NCBI GenBank assembly: GCA_026545765.1
Contig: CM048841.1
Coordinates: 103,575,542 to 103,639,541, forward strand
Source: Plantago major
Taxonomy: Eukaryota; Streptophyta; Magnoliopsida; Lamiales; Plantaginaceae
DNA: 64,000 bases
Direction of reading: 5' to 3'
Made by a program: the position numbers and the translations under genes. Each line of letters opens with the position of its first letter. The stretch's first letter is position 1. Below are positions 45,601-57,437 of the stretch, piece after piece. The notes below the pieces were generated by a model. The model worked only from the letters and a program-made list of their open reading frames with translations. It had not been told where the DNA came from and did not search any database.

Positions 45601-47070
45601 ACGGATGGTATCCTGCATATGATGTGTCGACAAAAAGAACTTCACCTTGAGAGCGGCTCTTCTTTGGACCGTGGTGACTTCCGCATACTCCATGCTATCT
45701 GGAAGGAAAACATCGTGGAAATATGCATGTCCACATTGCTTGGAGGATCTGAGATGCATTTAGACCGAAGGGTAGTGGAAAATTTTGTTGGTTTGATTGT
45801 CATCGTAGGTTGCTAGAAAGTCACCATCCGTTCGGGAAGAACAAGGATCAATTCTTGAAAAATAAAGTAAATCGACAAAAAGCCGGATAAGACTTCTTGG
45901 TGCACAAATTCTTGCGGAGATTGATAGATTGGGTCTTATGAAGGTGGTGAGCTTGGGTGGATGAAGCATAACGAGAAAATTGGTAAAAATGTGGTTGGAG
46001 GAAGAGAAGCATCTTACGGGACTTGCCTTCTTGGGCGGTCTTCTTATCCGTCACAACTTAGATTTCATGCACATTGAGAAGAACGTGTTAGAACTTATTC
46101 AATACACTTTGCAACATTGAGGGAAAAACAAAGGATCATGCGAAGTCTAGATCCGAGTTGTCGACGTGGTGTAAAAGGCTGAGTTGACAAAGAAGGATGA
46201 GAATGGTAAGTGGTCGAAGCGTGCTACACAATTGACAACGCTTCTAGGTCAATTTTGTTTGATTGGGTGAGGGCATTGAGTTTCCCGGATAATTACGCCT
46301 CAAATTTAGAGGTGTGTGGATTTGAAGAAGACAAAGGTTTATGGGATGAAGAGTCACGGTATCGCATGTGTTCATGGAGGCTTATCCCGGTAGCATTTCG
46401 AGAGCTTCTGCCGAAACACGTATGGACTGCTATCACCGAGTTGAGCTTATTTTTCAAAAATTTAGGCACAAGGGTGGTTCATGACAAAGTGTTGGAAAAT
46501 CTTGAAAAGAACATACCATTGATTCTATGCAAGCTCGAGCGTATCTTTCCACCGAGCTGGTTTGATTCTATGGAGCACTTGCCGGTGCACCTTCCACATG
46601 AAGCGAGACTTGCTGGACCGGTTCAGTATCGATGGATGTATCTATTCGAGAGGTACTTGGGGAAATTGAAGAAGTATGTCAACAACAAAGGTAAACCTGA
46701 AGGATCGATTGCCAATGCCTACATTCGAGAGGAAACTGCAACCTTCTGCTCTTATTACTTTGATGAACACGTCCCTACGAAGACAGCAAGGCCGGCTCGA
46801 AATGCAGACACATTCGTAGTTGACAACTGAACAAGTTAAATATAGCGACGGATAGATTCTATCCGTCGCTAAATTTCGGAATTAAAAAAAAATAATTGGA
46901 CAGTCAATCCGTCGTCCAATCCGTCGCGAATTGGACGACGGATTGTTATCCGTCGCCACAGACTCGGGCGACGGATTTTCTATCCGTCGCCCGATCCGTC
47001 GCCAGGTAGGCGACGGATATTGGTCTATGTGACGGATCTATCCGTCGCTTCTGAGCGATTTTTTGTAGTG
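42608..47070 (+). mobile_element. Inner CACTA element, internally deleted copy of the same family
   Basis: Starts CACTACAAGAAAAGCTGG, ends AGCGATTTTTTGTAGTG, with TAA duplicated (42605-42607 and 47071-47073). Its left part (42608-44913) parallels 40288-42607 and its middle (44911-46822) parallels 47071-48978 of the outer copy. It then jumps at about 46822-46835 to the 3' subterminal boxes. So it lacks the DUF4216 part and all of the second gene. It keeps the uninterrupted site CTCGGCTAATGAGTTG at about 44906-44921 that the outer copy has split. Confidence 0.93.
43690..46830 (+). pseudogene. CACTA transposase, shortened (inner copy)
   Basis: Module a reads SWMYDKCGKWRVCRSFVEGL ... NWGLIKCPC (about 43715-43850), then NMCMVYWEEDVDLLECKLRG (about 44025-44085). 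Module b is at about 44385-44620. An acidic block follows (RARVEQMVYDAVGAEFRDTT, EVEVEEPPN), then Transposase_21-type DNA in broken frames (about 45080-45770). The longest open piece, 46210-46830, is DUF4218: NIPLILCKLERIFPPSWFDS, MEHLPVHLPHEARLAGPVQY, RWMYLFERYLG and IREETATFCSYYF. The frame ends soon after, at the deletion junction. Confidence 0.8.
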
Positions 47071-49747
47071 TAATGAGTTGTAAGGCTAATGGCGGCAATC
47101 AAACGAGCTTCAATGAATGGGTTGGCGTAATGTTGGACCTTTGTCACGAAGAAAACCTAGTTCCTGACTTTTACCAAGCGAAGAAAAGATCACGGGATTA
47201 GAATTTGTGGTAACCATAGGTATTGTCGAAAATGTGCATGATATATTGGGAGGAGGATGCGATCTAATAGAATGCAAGTTACGTGGTAAGGAAGTCAAAG
47301 CGTTACAAGGAGGGGGCTGCAAAGAAACGACAAAAGAAAAATCTCTCACATAAGAAAATGTGGTACTTCCCTCTAGCACCTCGTTTGAAAAGATTGTATG
47401 CTTCAAGTGCTTCTGTGGATAAAATGCGGTGGCACAAGGAGCGAGTAATCTCGGATAATGCTGAAGGTGGTAGAATGGACCATCCAGCAGACTCACCCGC
47501 ATGGAAATCGTTTGACAAGACATATCCAGAGTTTGCAGCCGAATCTAGAAATGTACGTTTGGGACTTTGTACGGATGGTTTTAACCCGTTCGGTAGTGAA
47601 CGTAAATACTCTTGTTGGCCAGTTATGCTCACACCGTACAATCTGCCCCCCGGTGAGTGCATGAAGGAGCCATTCATGTTTCTGACTGCATTGGTGCCTG
47701 GGCCGAAAGATCCTGGACTGACGTTGGATGTTTTCTTGCAACCCCTAATCAAGGAGCTGATCGAGTTGTGGACGGATGGTATCCCTGCATATGATGTGTC
47801 GACAAAAAAGAACTTCACCTTGAGAGCAGCTCTTCTTTGGACCGTGAGTGACTTCCCTGCGTACTCCATGCTATCTGGAAGGAAAACATCAGGGAAATAT
47901 GCATGTCCACATTGCTTGGAGGATCTGAGATGCATTTAGGCGAAGGGTAGTGGAAAATTTTGTTGGTTTGATTGTCATCGTAGGTTGCTAGAAAGTGACC
48001 ATCCGTTCAGGAAGAACAAGGATCAATTCTTGAAAAATAAAGTCGTCAACAAAAAGCCCCGACAAGACTTACTGGTGCACAAATTCTTGCGGAGATTGAT
48101 AGATTGGGTCTTATGAAGGTGGAAGCTTGGGTGGATGAAGCATAACGAGAAAATTGGTAAAAATGTGGTTGGAGGAAGAGAAGCATTTTACGGGACTTGC
48201 CTTCTGGGCGGTCTTCTTATCCGTCACAACTTAGATTTCATGCACATTGAGAAGAACGTGTTAGAACTTATTCAATACACTTTGCAACATTGAGGGAAAA
48301 ACAAAGGACCATGCGAAGTCTAGATCCGAGTTGTCGACGTGGTGTAAAGGCCCGAGTTGACAAAGAAGGATGAGAATGGTAAGTGGCGAAGCGTGCTAAA
48401 CAATTGACAACGCTTCTAGGTCAATTTTGTTTGATTGGGTGAGGGCATTGAGTTTCCCAGATAATTACGCCTCAAATTTAGAGAGGTGTGGATTTGAAGA
48501 AGACAAAGGTTTATGGGATGAAGAGCCACGCTATGTGTTCATGGAGAGGCTTATCCGGTAGCATTCGAGAGCTTCTGCGAAACGTATGGACCGCTATCAC
48601 CGAGTTGAGCTTATTTTTCAAAAATTTAGGCCAAGGGTGGTTCATGATAAAGTGTTGGAAAATCTTGAAAGGAACATACCATTGATTCTGCAAGCTCGGC
48701 GTATCTTTCCACCGAAATTGGTTTGATTCTATGGAGCACTTGTCGGTTCACCTTCCTCATGAAGCGAGACTTCTTGGTCCGGTCGATGTCGATGGATGTA
48801 TCCATTCGAGAGGTACTTGGGAAATTGAAGAAGTATGTCAACAACAAAGGTAAACTGAAGGTTCGATTGCCAATGCCTACATTCGAGAGAAAGCGCAACC
48901 TTCTCTTATTACTTTGATGAACACGTCCCTACGAAGAGGCAAAGGCTCGAAATGCAGACACATTCGTAGTTCAAGCGGATGATGAGTTTTCCTATCTTCG
49001 TGGTATCGGGGAGACCTCTTGTGCGACTAAGAAAGAATATCTTACGGATAAAGAGTTGAAAGCACTCAATATTATGTCCTCACGAATTGTCTTTGAGGTT
49101 GACCGAGATATGGTACTATTTGCGAGGTCGAGAACCATTTATTTAAATTTTAATATAGCTACGCAAGTCTCTACTTCAATTATAGACTTATCATCGAATC
49201 AATGTTTGCGCTTTTTCAAAAGCGTTGTTTGGAAGAAAATCCTCGGATGACGGAGGATACACTAGAGGAACTACTTGACTCAAAAATTCCTGAAATTTCC
49301 AGTTGGTTCCGAGAGTATGTCCGAATCCTATTAACAACGTCATGCATATACTTAAAGGCTCTCAGAGGGTCCATTCAAAAGGTCTACACATTCCCAGTTA
49401 TATAGTCAATGGCCTTAGGTTCCACATTTGAATGTAACACGGCCATGGCGACAAGCAACTCCGGTGTGTGTTAATGGTGCGTAAGAGTATGGAGACGCTA
49501 CTTTGTTTGATTTCCACGGCAAGCTAAAGCGAATTGTGAGGATTGAATATTCGGATTGCCATTTAAACGAACCTTCTTGTTTGACGTTGAGTGGTATGAT
49601 CCTAATCCGAGAGGTACGAGAACGAAGCGGTATGAAATGGTTGATGTGAACCAAAAGAAGAGGTACCGAACCAAGTATGAACCATTTATTACGGCGACTC
49701 AAGCACGACAAGTGGTGTTTCTTGAATATCAAGCGAAAATGCGATAA
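47071..49747 (+). pseudogene. CACTA transposase, C-terminal part (outer copy)
   Basis: Continues the gene cut at 42607. Open piece 47283-47939 holds Transposase_21: KMRWHKERV, MDHPADSPAWKSFDKTYPEF, RNVRLGLCTDGFNPFG, YSCWPVMLTPYNLPP, and SGRKTSGKYACPHCLED. DUF4218 follows in broken frames (about 48430-48950, MEHLSVHLPHEARLLGPV-like). The DUF4216-like end is at 49556-49747 (FLFDVEWYDPNPRG, VDVNQKKRY, EPFITATQARQVVFLEYQ). The D/C residues expected of the family are present in the intact piece, but the full frame cannot be read through. Confidence 0.85.
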
Positions 49748-50033
49748 GGGGAATGGTTAGGCTGCGGTACCTATTCGTGCTCGCCGAAAGTGGAGTACAT
49801 TGAGAAAGACGACTCGATTACCAACTCGTACCAACAAGAGGATGTCGATAAACAAGCGAAGATCCCAGAAGCGGATGATGAGTTGTTTGATCTGCACGAG
49901 GACCAATATGTAGTCTTAGAGGGCGGCTATAATGGTATATTATGTGTATTATGAGTAATTATATGTGTTATTATAATCATATGTATTATAACTCGCTAAC
50001 ACATTTTTATTGTATTTATTACATTTTTTGCAG

Positions 50034-51990
50034 ATGCATGACGAGGCCGTCCACCTATCGTCCCCCCCCACGCAGCCGGCCGCATGATAGTGGTGGGTCG
50101 GGGACACCGTCAGACAGGGAGGGCTCCGAAGATCAGGACAGCAGGTCTCGGATTCCTGAGACCCCCCGGGCAGGAGAGAGCAGCCGTGGCTCTACCCGGA
50201 CACATCTTTGGAGGGCGACCACGATTGTCCCTACCTCGTGTTCGATCCAAACAATCCCAACGTCACGTGGGACTTGCTGTGATTTTCCCTATTGGTCCTG
50301 CCAAGTAAGTATTATACATTCTTCTTAAATATGTAAAACATAACTGATAATGATAGTTGACAAGTATAAATTGTTGTACTAAAGTAATGCATATTCGTTT
50401 CTTGTATCTTATACATTGACAACAGCTTATGGCCTCGGGAGGTGCACAACAAACTAGGTGACATCTTCTCGAGCAGGAGAGAGAACCAGGTGGTGGTGAG
50501 TGTTGGAGCCACATCTCGGAGCGCATGAGGGCCGAGTACTTCGATGAGCTGAGGGTAAGTTAAAATATGACATTCATTTGTTTGTAATTATAATCGTTTT
50601 AATATGAGTGGTATGTTAGCCACTGTATGTGAGTGGTATGTTAGCCACTTTATTTGGGTGATATGTTAGTCACCATTGTGTTAGTAAATTTTAGGACAAT
50701 GTGAGTGGTATGTTAGCCATTGTATGTGAGTGGTATGTTAGCCACTTTATTTGGGTGATATGTTAGTCACCATTGTGTTAGTAAATTTTAGGACAATGTG
50801 AGTGGTATGTTAGCCACTGTATGTGAGTGGTATGTTAGCCACTTTATTTGGGTGATATGTTAGTCACCATTGTGTTAGTAAATTTTAGGACAATGTGAGT
50901 GGTATGTTAGCCACTGTATGTGAGTGGTATGTTAGCCACTATATGTGAGTGGTATGTTAGCCACTTTATTTGGGTGATATGTTAGTCACCATATATGTTA
51001 TGTTGTTAGGACATGTATTGACTTTGGATGTTGTATGAAATTGGGAATGTAGAAGGAGTACTTCATTCCCAGCAGGTTGATCCCACAGATCTGGCGCATT
51101 TACGAGACTGTGGGATCCAAACTGTACAGGGATATGGTCTGTACGTGGAAGGCCATTCGGGATCGGGGTGGCCCAATCCCTCCACAGGTTGATGCAGCGG
51201 AGTGGGCCCTTTGGGATGCTCTTGGCGATGTCGGGGCGTTGCTTGGACCAGTGAGCAGGGCATCCCGATCGTCTGACGGGAAGGGCCGTTCACCACCTTG
51301 GGAGGCGATCTCACATCGATTATTATCAATCGGTGCGTATATATGTGTTTTGCAATCTAGCATTACGTATGAAGTCTCTTTGCTCTATTACTTGTAGATG
51401 ATAAATTGTTGACTAGATCTGGTTTGATTCGGTGGCACGGGGAGGTGACATCCAAGTATGCCATCTTCAAGAAGGGCCAGAAGGCGGTATGGACCGATCG
51501 CGGGCCTCGTCTATTCGGTATGTTTATGTTGCTTAAAGTTCATATTTGTACACTATTACAAGTTACTTTTTAAAAGCGATGGCGATCATTATATCTGCTA
51601 TTTACGATTTCAGTGAGGTTGATGCTCGGTGGCGGCGGGGAGGGCAGACGGGTGATGTGTTGTCAATCGAACAAGTTGACAACATCTTCCTAGAGGTCAA
51701 CAAACCCGGACAAGAAAGGGCGAATATATGGACTCGGGAGCCTCGGTTTGCATCTGGCTAGTCCGGCGTGCTCCTCATCATCATCCCATCAGACGTCCGG
51801 TTTACACAGGACCAGTCTCGGAAATGGTGCGATCAAGAGTCAGGAACATGTTGCTCGGCTAACTCAAGAGATGGAGCAACAAAGGGCGAGATGGAGCGCC
51901 ATGACGAAGACGAAGGAGAGAACGGCGCCTTGATTCTGAATGGAAGCGATTCATGTCCCAGTTCGCCATCACCCACCCCACCCCCGTCGA
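50034..51990 (+). pseudogene. CACTA second gene, Ptta/En/Spm Transposase_24-like
   Basis: Exon-like segments follow TTTTTTGCAG at about 50033. Readable parts: a proline/arginine/serine-rich start (50034-50230), RLIPQIWRIYETVGSKLYRD with GSKLYRDMVCTWKAIRDRGG (51077-51200), RSGLIRWHGEVTSKYAIFKK (51414-51480), EVDARWRRGGQ and IFLEVNKPG (51615-51715), then YGLGSLG-type and SSSSSHQTS with a coiled-coil tail ARLTQEMEQQRARWSAM (51740-51930). The G-L-G-S then polar and coiled-coil tail is typical of Transposase_24 products. Several frameshifts are needed, and the assignment rests on pattern memory only. Confidence 0.55.
50604..50995 (+). repeat. 97-bp tandem array with hairpin units, in a CACTA intron
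   Basis: The word GAGTGGTATGTTAGCCA starts repeats at 50606, 50703, 50800 and 50897, a 97-bp period. Each unit carries two copies of AGTGG-TATGTTAG-CCACT and one of GGTGA-TATGTTAG-TCACC, each a 5-bp stem with a constant 8-nt loop, plus ATTGTGTTAGTAAATTTTAG and GACAAT. The last unit has an extra hairpin. Confidence 0.92.
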
Positions 51991-52566
51991 TAGCTAGTTA
52001 TGTATCTGTATGTTCGGATGTTTTCATATTTACACTTGTTTGGATAATTTCTCCATTCCGAATATTACTTTTTATTCATTGAAACATTTTCCGTATTATT
52101 GATTTATTATCGAACATTATATTGATTAAATAGGTGAACTACGAAAATAGGGATTAATATGAAATAAATAGTGACGAATTCACGGTGGCGGAATTAGTGA
52201 CGAATTTCAAATTCGTCACTAGTCAATAAAATATTTAGCGACGGATAGAATCTATCCGTCGCTATATTCTTGACGGATAGATCTATCCGTCGTTAAATTC
52301 GAATTAAAAAAAAATAATTGGTCAATCCGTCGTCAATCCGTCATAATTGGACGAATGACCGTTATCCGTCGCCACAGACTCCGAGGATCCGTCGCCGATC
52401 CGTAGGCGACGGATAGTAACTTTATAGCGACGGATCTATCCGTCGCTACAGGCCAGATTTTTTGTAGTGTTAGAGCTCTAGTAATGATAAGTATGCTTGA
52501 GCTTGTCTCATTTGATTCAGGCGTTAGTTGAGCTCGAGCTCGTGATGGAAAAATACATATAACTAT

Positions 52567-52810
52567 AAAACATACTACCTCCATCTCAGAGAAAGTGTTA
52601 CATTTTGACTTTGACCGGTCAACTGTCTTCGAGTTTGACCACAAATTACTCATAAACGATAATAGTAAATAATTTAATAAAATCATATAATAAAATTTTA
52701 ATTACTAAATTTTCATTATATAATTGTTAATAATTTATTTATTAATATCGTTTAAGAGTAAATTAATAGAAATGAAATTAATTGTAACTTTTATGGAGAA
52801 ATATCTATAT
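52567..52810. mobile_element. Probable Stowaway-type MITE, worn right end
   Basis: Left end CTACCTCCATCTCAGAGAAA and GTGTTACATTTTGACTTTGA after TA. The matching right end is diverged (reverse TTTCTCCATAAAAGTTACAA near 52790). It sits just outside the large CACTA, within the older GAGCTCG-rich repeat. Confidence 0.45.
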
Positions 52811-53249
52811 TTAATAAGTTTAATTGAGAGTCTTACAAGCCCGACTCGGATGATTAACAAAATGAGCTCCAAGTTACGTTGAGCTCGACTCAAACACCTT
52901 ATAGAACAAAGGCGAACTCGAGTTTTAACGAATCAAGTCAGAGGTATAAGAGCTCCATCCACATACCTCTCCAGCCAGGTTTGTAGGTAGGTACATACTT
53001 CCTCATCCATCATTTAAATAACCCGTCCTTGTAGGTAGGCGGTAGGTACATTACTAACTCATTTCAAATAACATTTGACGATGTACTAAAAACTAACTTT
53101 AGAGACTATTACAAATAAAAACCAAAACAGTCCAATGAGAGCAGCTATGAGGTTATCTTTCCCTTTCGTTTGAAATATTCTGGTAGTTTTAAGTGTCGTT
53201 TTGTTAAAACTAATTTTACTCAAAAGTCGCAGCAAATTGCGAGATGAAA
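52811..53249. other. Intergenic, no gene seen
   Basis: AT-rich. Strings such as GTTGAGCTCGACTCAAACACC at 52874 and AACTCGAGTTTTAACGA at 52915 belong to the GAGCTCG-type repeat on the right side of the CACTA insertion. Confidence 0.4.
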
Positions 53250-53489
53250 ATTCAATAAGTTGTGGCTTCAATTGGCCGGTAATTGGCTTCAATTTTCCTT
53301 GGTTTATGGAACAAATTGCGCCTTGAATCAGTATTTATTTTTTTTCAGCGTGCAAGGTATAAATCAGACCAAACCTTGGACCCTCTGCCTACGTGCCAAA
53401 ATGTTTTTAATACTTTGTGGACCTCTTACAAATGCACACAAAAAATCAATAATTATATTTGATCGTTCCATTTTCTTCCGTTTACGCAA

Positions 53490-53740
53490 CATTAACGCTT
53501 GGGTACTCTTTCCCTACCACAGGTTTTTCCCATTTGGTTTTTCTGTGGAAGGGTTTTAACGAGCGTCTGATTCAACCTTGGTAATTCACCCAGGTTAGTG
53601 GTACCTCCTTTGTCTGTGTTCTTTTGCTTTAGTTTCTATTCTACCATGGGATCGAAATGTCATCTCTACTTTCCCGGTGTACTCTCTTTTCTTTTCTTTT
53701 TTTCTTAATAAAAGTTCAATTTAAAAAAAAAACTATTAAT
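53490..53740 (+). mobile_element. LINE-like or RVT_3-type 3' end with A tail
   Basis: Contains TACTCTTTCCCTACCACAGG, TTTTTCCCATTTGGTTTTTC and GGGTTTTAACGAGCG, then a T-rich stretch ending TTCTTAATAAAAGTTC and a run of A at about 53724-53733. This layout is common at the 3' ends of plant non-LTR elements. The coding part upstream is not recognisable. Confidence 0.4.
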
Positions 53741-56700
53741 TAGAGTTCTTCGTTTGTGATAAAAAAAAAAATCAAATTAATTATAACGACTAATAATAAT
53801 ACACGTGAAATTAATAAAATTATATGTAGATTTTATGAAGGTACCGGTACGTGACTATATCCGAATCTATATATTCCACAATAATGAGAACTTTCAATAG
53901 TTTTTAATACTTCACATGTATTTATAATTTTGAGTTTTGACCCTGGTCTATTATAGTTCATGAAAATGCCCAATAAATCCATTTTCCATGACGTAAGAAA
54001 ATAATGCATTATTTTGCCTTCATAATGTCCTCTATTATTTTCAAAATATTATGAAATGCTGAGTCCTACATTCCGGCCTAGTTTAGGAATCTGAATTGCC
54101 GGGCCAATTGGTACCGACCGTAACCAAACCCGTATATGCTTATACCTTCAAATTAATTAGACTATACAAGTTTTTAATTTGATTAGGTGAATGAACACTT
54201 ATTAATCTATATATATACATTCTAAGGTCAAAATCAATGCTAATATCAGCATTCGTTGTGTAATTTTGTTAGCTTATAATTGTACTAATAAATTGACATA
54301 TGCTTTAGTATGTATCATTCTCATATTTATGAACAAGCATGCATGTGTTGATATTTCGTTTTCAAAGAGGTGCAATTAATTAGATTGCAGTTGTACCTAT
54401 CAACATTGGGAATCAAGTATTTGCCACGCTTTGGTTTAGTGTGTATTATAAAAATGATGCAAGGTAATTAGCTAACAACTAAGGTAAGAGAGACTAAGGA
54501 CAAATGAGCACAAATGAATATTTGGTTCATTGATACAAGATTAAGAAAAACCACTCTAATAATATTATTGGTGGTGGTAATGTACTAATGTATAGGCTAA
54601 TATTCGAAAAATGTGGATGCACTATTAAGATGGTGGGGCAGTACTAGAACCTCTGTTTTTTTTTAGCTAATACTCTATAAAATTTTAATTGCACCATAAG
54701 ATATAGAACTTTATCCCCGTGGAGTGTCAGAATCAGGCAACACTAAGTTACAATACTATAATAACTATCACGTGAACTGAAATCAATTCGTCTCGAAGTG
54801 ATTCGTGCGGTGTCTTGTGTAGTTTTTGCAGTAAAATTTTGGACCATGTTAGGTGAGTTTGTGTATGATCTTGCACTTGATTGAGAGGAAACTACAATGT
54901 AATTCAATCGTGAGAAACTATGAAGATAATATTGAATCTCTATAGGATGAATGTATAAAATGAATGTGGATGTGCTTTAAAAACATTGCCATTGTAAAAC
55001 GTCAACTCTCTATTCCACGTAAAGGAACGTATGTCATGATATAAAAGTACCTTAGCTAGCTAATTAACAACCTAATGGGCAAGCTCACGAAATGTTTAAC
55101 TTATCGCATGTGAGTCCAAAATAATAAAGAATTCGTAATTGTCCCACAATAAATAGAAATAACATAATTAAAAGATCTCCCACATTAGGCAAGCTGCGCC
55201 CTTCGGCACCCCATGGGACATGCACATTTGCGTGTTACGATGGAACAACGATTAATCCCTAATATACTAGCATGCACTCTCCCCAACATTTGAATTGTGC
55301 TATATATATGATTTCTAAGTTTGAGCCTTGAACATTTATTACAATTTAATTTGACTTTCGTGGTTTGAAAACTATCATCCAAGTTCAGAGAGTGTAATCT
55401 TGTACATGTCCGTACGAATGTAATTTCCAACATTGTTAATGCAACCAAAATAAAAATCTTAGCATCCAAGCTCACTCCCATCTCTCGATTCTAAACCTAT
55501 ACGGCCTGTTCAGCCGGAAAGGCCTAAACTTTCGGGGGCTCAATCACATAACGAAAACAATATGTTTGATATATGCACGCTTATTGGCAAACTTGCGACA
55601 TAGGATCGTGAATTAAGGAGGTAGTTTCTTTGGGGAAAAAAGATTAGGAAAACATAATTAAGAAAAAGAAAAGAACAAAACACTTGTCAATAAATGATTA
55701 AGCAAATAATTAAATTATTATTATGTGCCAAGTGTTAGCTTGATTGAGTAGAGCACGCACATAGTATGCCCTCGACCGACAACTTTGGCTCCCATGACTT
55801 GGTCAATCATGAGTATTACACACACATCCTTTTCTTACTTAAAACTTAAATACATCTAGCTTGTTACAATTCCTGTCACTTTGTCCTCCAGATCTATCAA
55901 ATTATGATTAGTATGTAGTAATTACACACACAGCCTATTAAAGATAATTTTCTTCTACTAATTTAACTTACTTTAAAGATAAGTGTTATTTTAAGCTATA
56001 ATAGTAGTACTAATCTATTATTACCACTTTAGAGGTAATTATTCTATGCTATAATCATCTACTACTACTACTTTAGTGACAATTATTCTGCATATATTTG
56101 ACACTACGGTTATCTACCTTTTGTTTTTATCCCATCTGGTGATCAGGATCAGTTAGACACTCTATGAAGCTACCACTCTTTACTGTTTCTTGATGATTGA
56201 CAATAAACTGATAAGTTAGATACTTGGTGGCTGATAAGTTAAATAAATAAGCGTATTTTGGTAAATAAGGTTGAATCACATGCTACATTGACTAATCAAA
56301 TCAGGGAAAAAACACATTTCACCAATCAAACTATTGATTGTAAGGCTTTGGTTCTTAAGAGATTCATACTCTGGTATCTCTTTACTGACTTTGTGTATAG
56401 TTTGTATGAGTGTTTGAATTTAATCAACATTCTACCTATCGTTGGTATAAACTAAAATTAACAGTAGTCGTTCCCACATTTCTTAAATATCGATCCCCTT
56501 CGTCCATTCACTCTTGGACACTATTTCTAAACAGACTCAACTCATAAGAATCGTACCATGCAAATCACAAATCACTTACCTAAACACTTATTTGTCTCAA
56601 TGTGATTTCAACTTTTAACGAATTAGACCGTGTGGTAACAGTACTAGGTTGTCATTTTGTGAAAGTCACAAGAACTATTGGGGAGACATTTTCATAATAA

Positions 56701-57312
56701 CCATAGTAATTATATGATTGACTTTGCCTTTTGGATCCAATGCAAGCTTATCGGGTTTGGTTCCATTAATAGTAAGGAATTTACTGAAAAGAACTTTCAT
56801 CTGCCAAACCAATTACAAGCGAATCATTAGGTTGGGTCATTCCAAGCAACCTTGCTATCAGAAGCTACATGTAATGGTTTAATTTACACATGGTGATATA
56901 TATACTACCAGCACACCTCATATATATACTTATTATAAATCATTAATACACTATAGGGTCCTGGATTCTGACATACTTGAGTATGAATTTTGGGACTCTT
57001 GATGGCGATCCAACTGATCTGTGAGTTGGAAAGGTGGGATTACAGGGGACAAACTCTTCACGTCCGTAGGTAGTGGAATATACTCCTGTATGCCGATCGA
57101 GTATATTAGATCTTATGGTGAAAACGAGTTTCACGGCTAAAGAACTGAATTAAATGGATCAACAACCACTTTACAAGTCACGTAGCTGATTGTCATAAGG
57201 TCTATAACGTTATCATACATTATCAAGTTTATTTATGGAGCAATATACCGATATAGTGTGGGGTAAGTATCATATGGTGGGACCAAATTTAAGGCCGGGG
57301 AAGATTAATAAA
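53741..57312. other. Intergenic, no gene seen
   Basis: 3.6 kb of AT-rich DNA. Frames at 55185-55481 and 56258-56455 have no motif I recognise. No RNA gene was seen. Confidence 0.5.
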
Positions 57313-57314
57313 TA

Positions 57315-57435
57315 CTTCCTCTCTCTTCGTCCCGAATTCAACTTTCCACATTTCATTTTCGAACGTTCCAATTTCACTTTTTTCTTAAAACTTGTATGTC
57401 AGGACTGCGGGTAATTGAATCCGGGACGGAGGAAG
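57315..57435. mobile_element. Short Stowaway MITE, 121 bp
   Basis: Left CTTCCTCTCTCTTCGTCCCG and right in reverse CTTCCTCCGTCCCGGATTCA, with TA on both sides (57313-57314 and 57436-57437). No coding capacity. Confidence 0.85.
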
Positions 57436-57437
57436 TA

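Larger units (their letters stand above)
40288..52469 (+). mobile_element. Large CACTA (En/Spm) transposon, interrupted by a related CACTA
   Basis: Starts CACTACAAGAAAAACATT, ends AGATTTTTTGTAGTG, with 3-bp duplication TTA on both sides (40285-40287 and 52470-52472). Subterminal GCGACGGAT/ATCCGTCGC boxes fill about 40320-40590 and 52230-52450. Without the inner element it is about 7.7 kb. It encodes, in order, a TNP2-like transposase (two Transpos_assoc-type modules, Transposase_21, DUF4218, DUF4216) and a second product resembling Ptta/En/Spm Transposase_24. All frames are broken, and the inner CACTA cuts the transposase, so this copy is not autonomous as read. Confidence 0.93.

Noticed and set aside
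47303-47935. 210-codon minus-strand frame
   Set aside because: Shadow of the plus-strand Transposase_21 piece, whose residues match a known family.
50604-50995. CRISPR-like array
   Set aside because: Repeats and intervening parts are all alike (97-bp tandem units), there are no unique spacers, and the host is a plant.
53260-53559. 99-codon frame as a host gene
   Set aside because: Overlaps a non-LTR-type 3' end; the C-terminal part (FPFGFSVEGF) is a translation of that common repeat motif.
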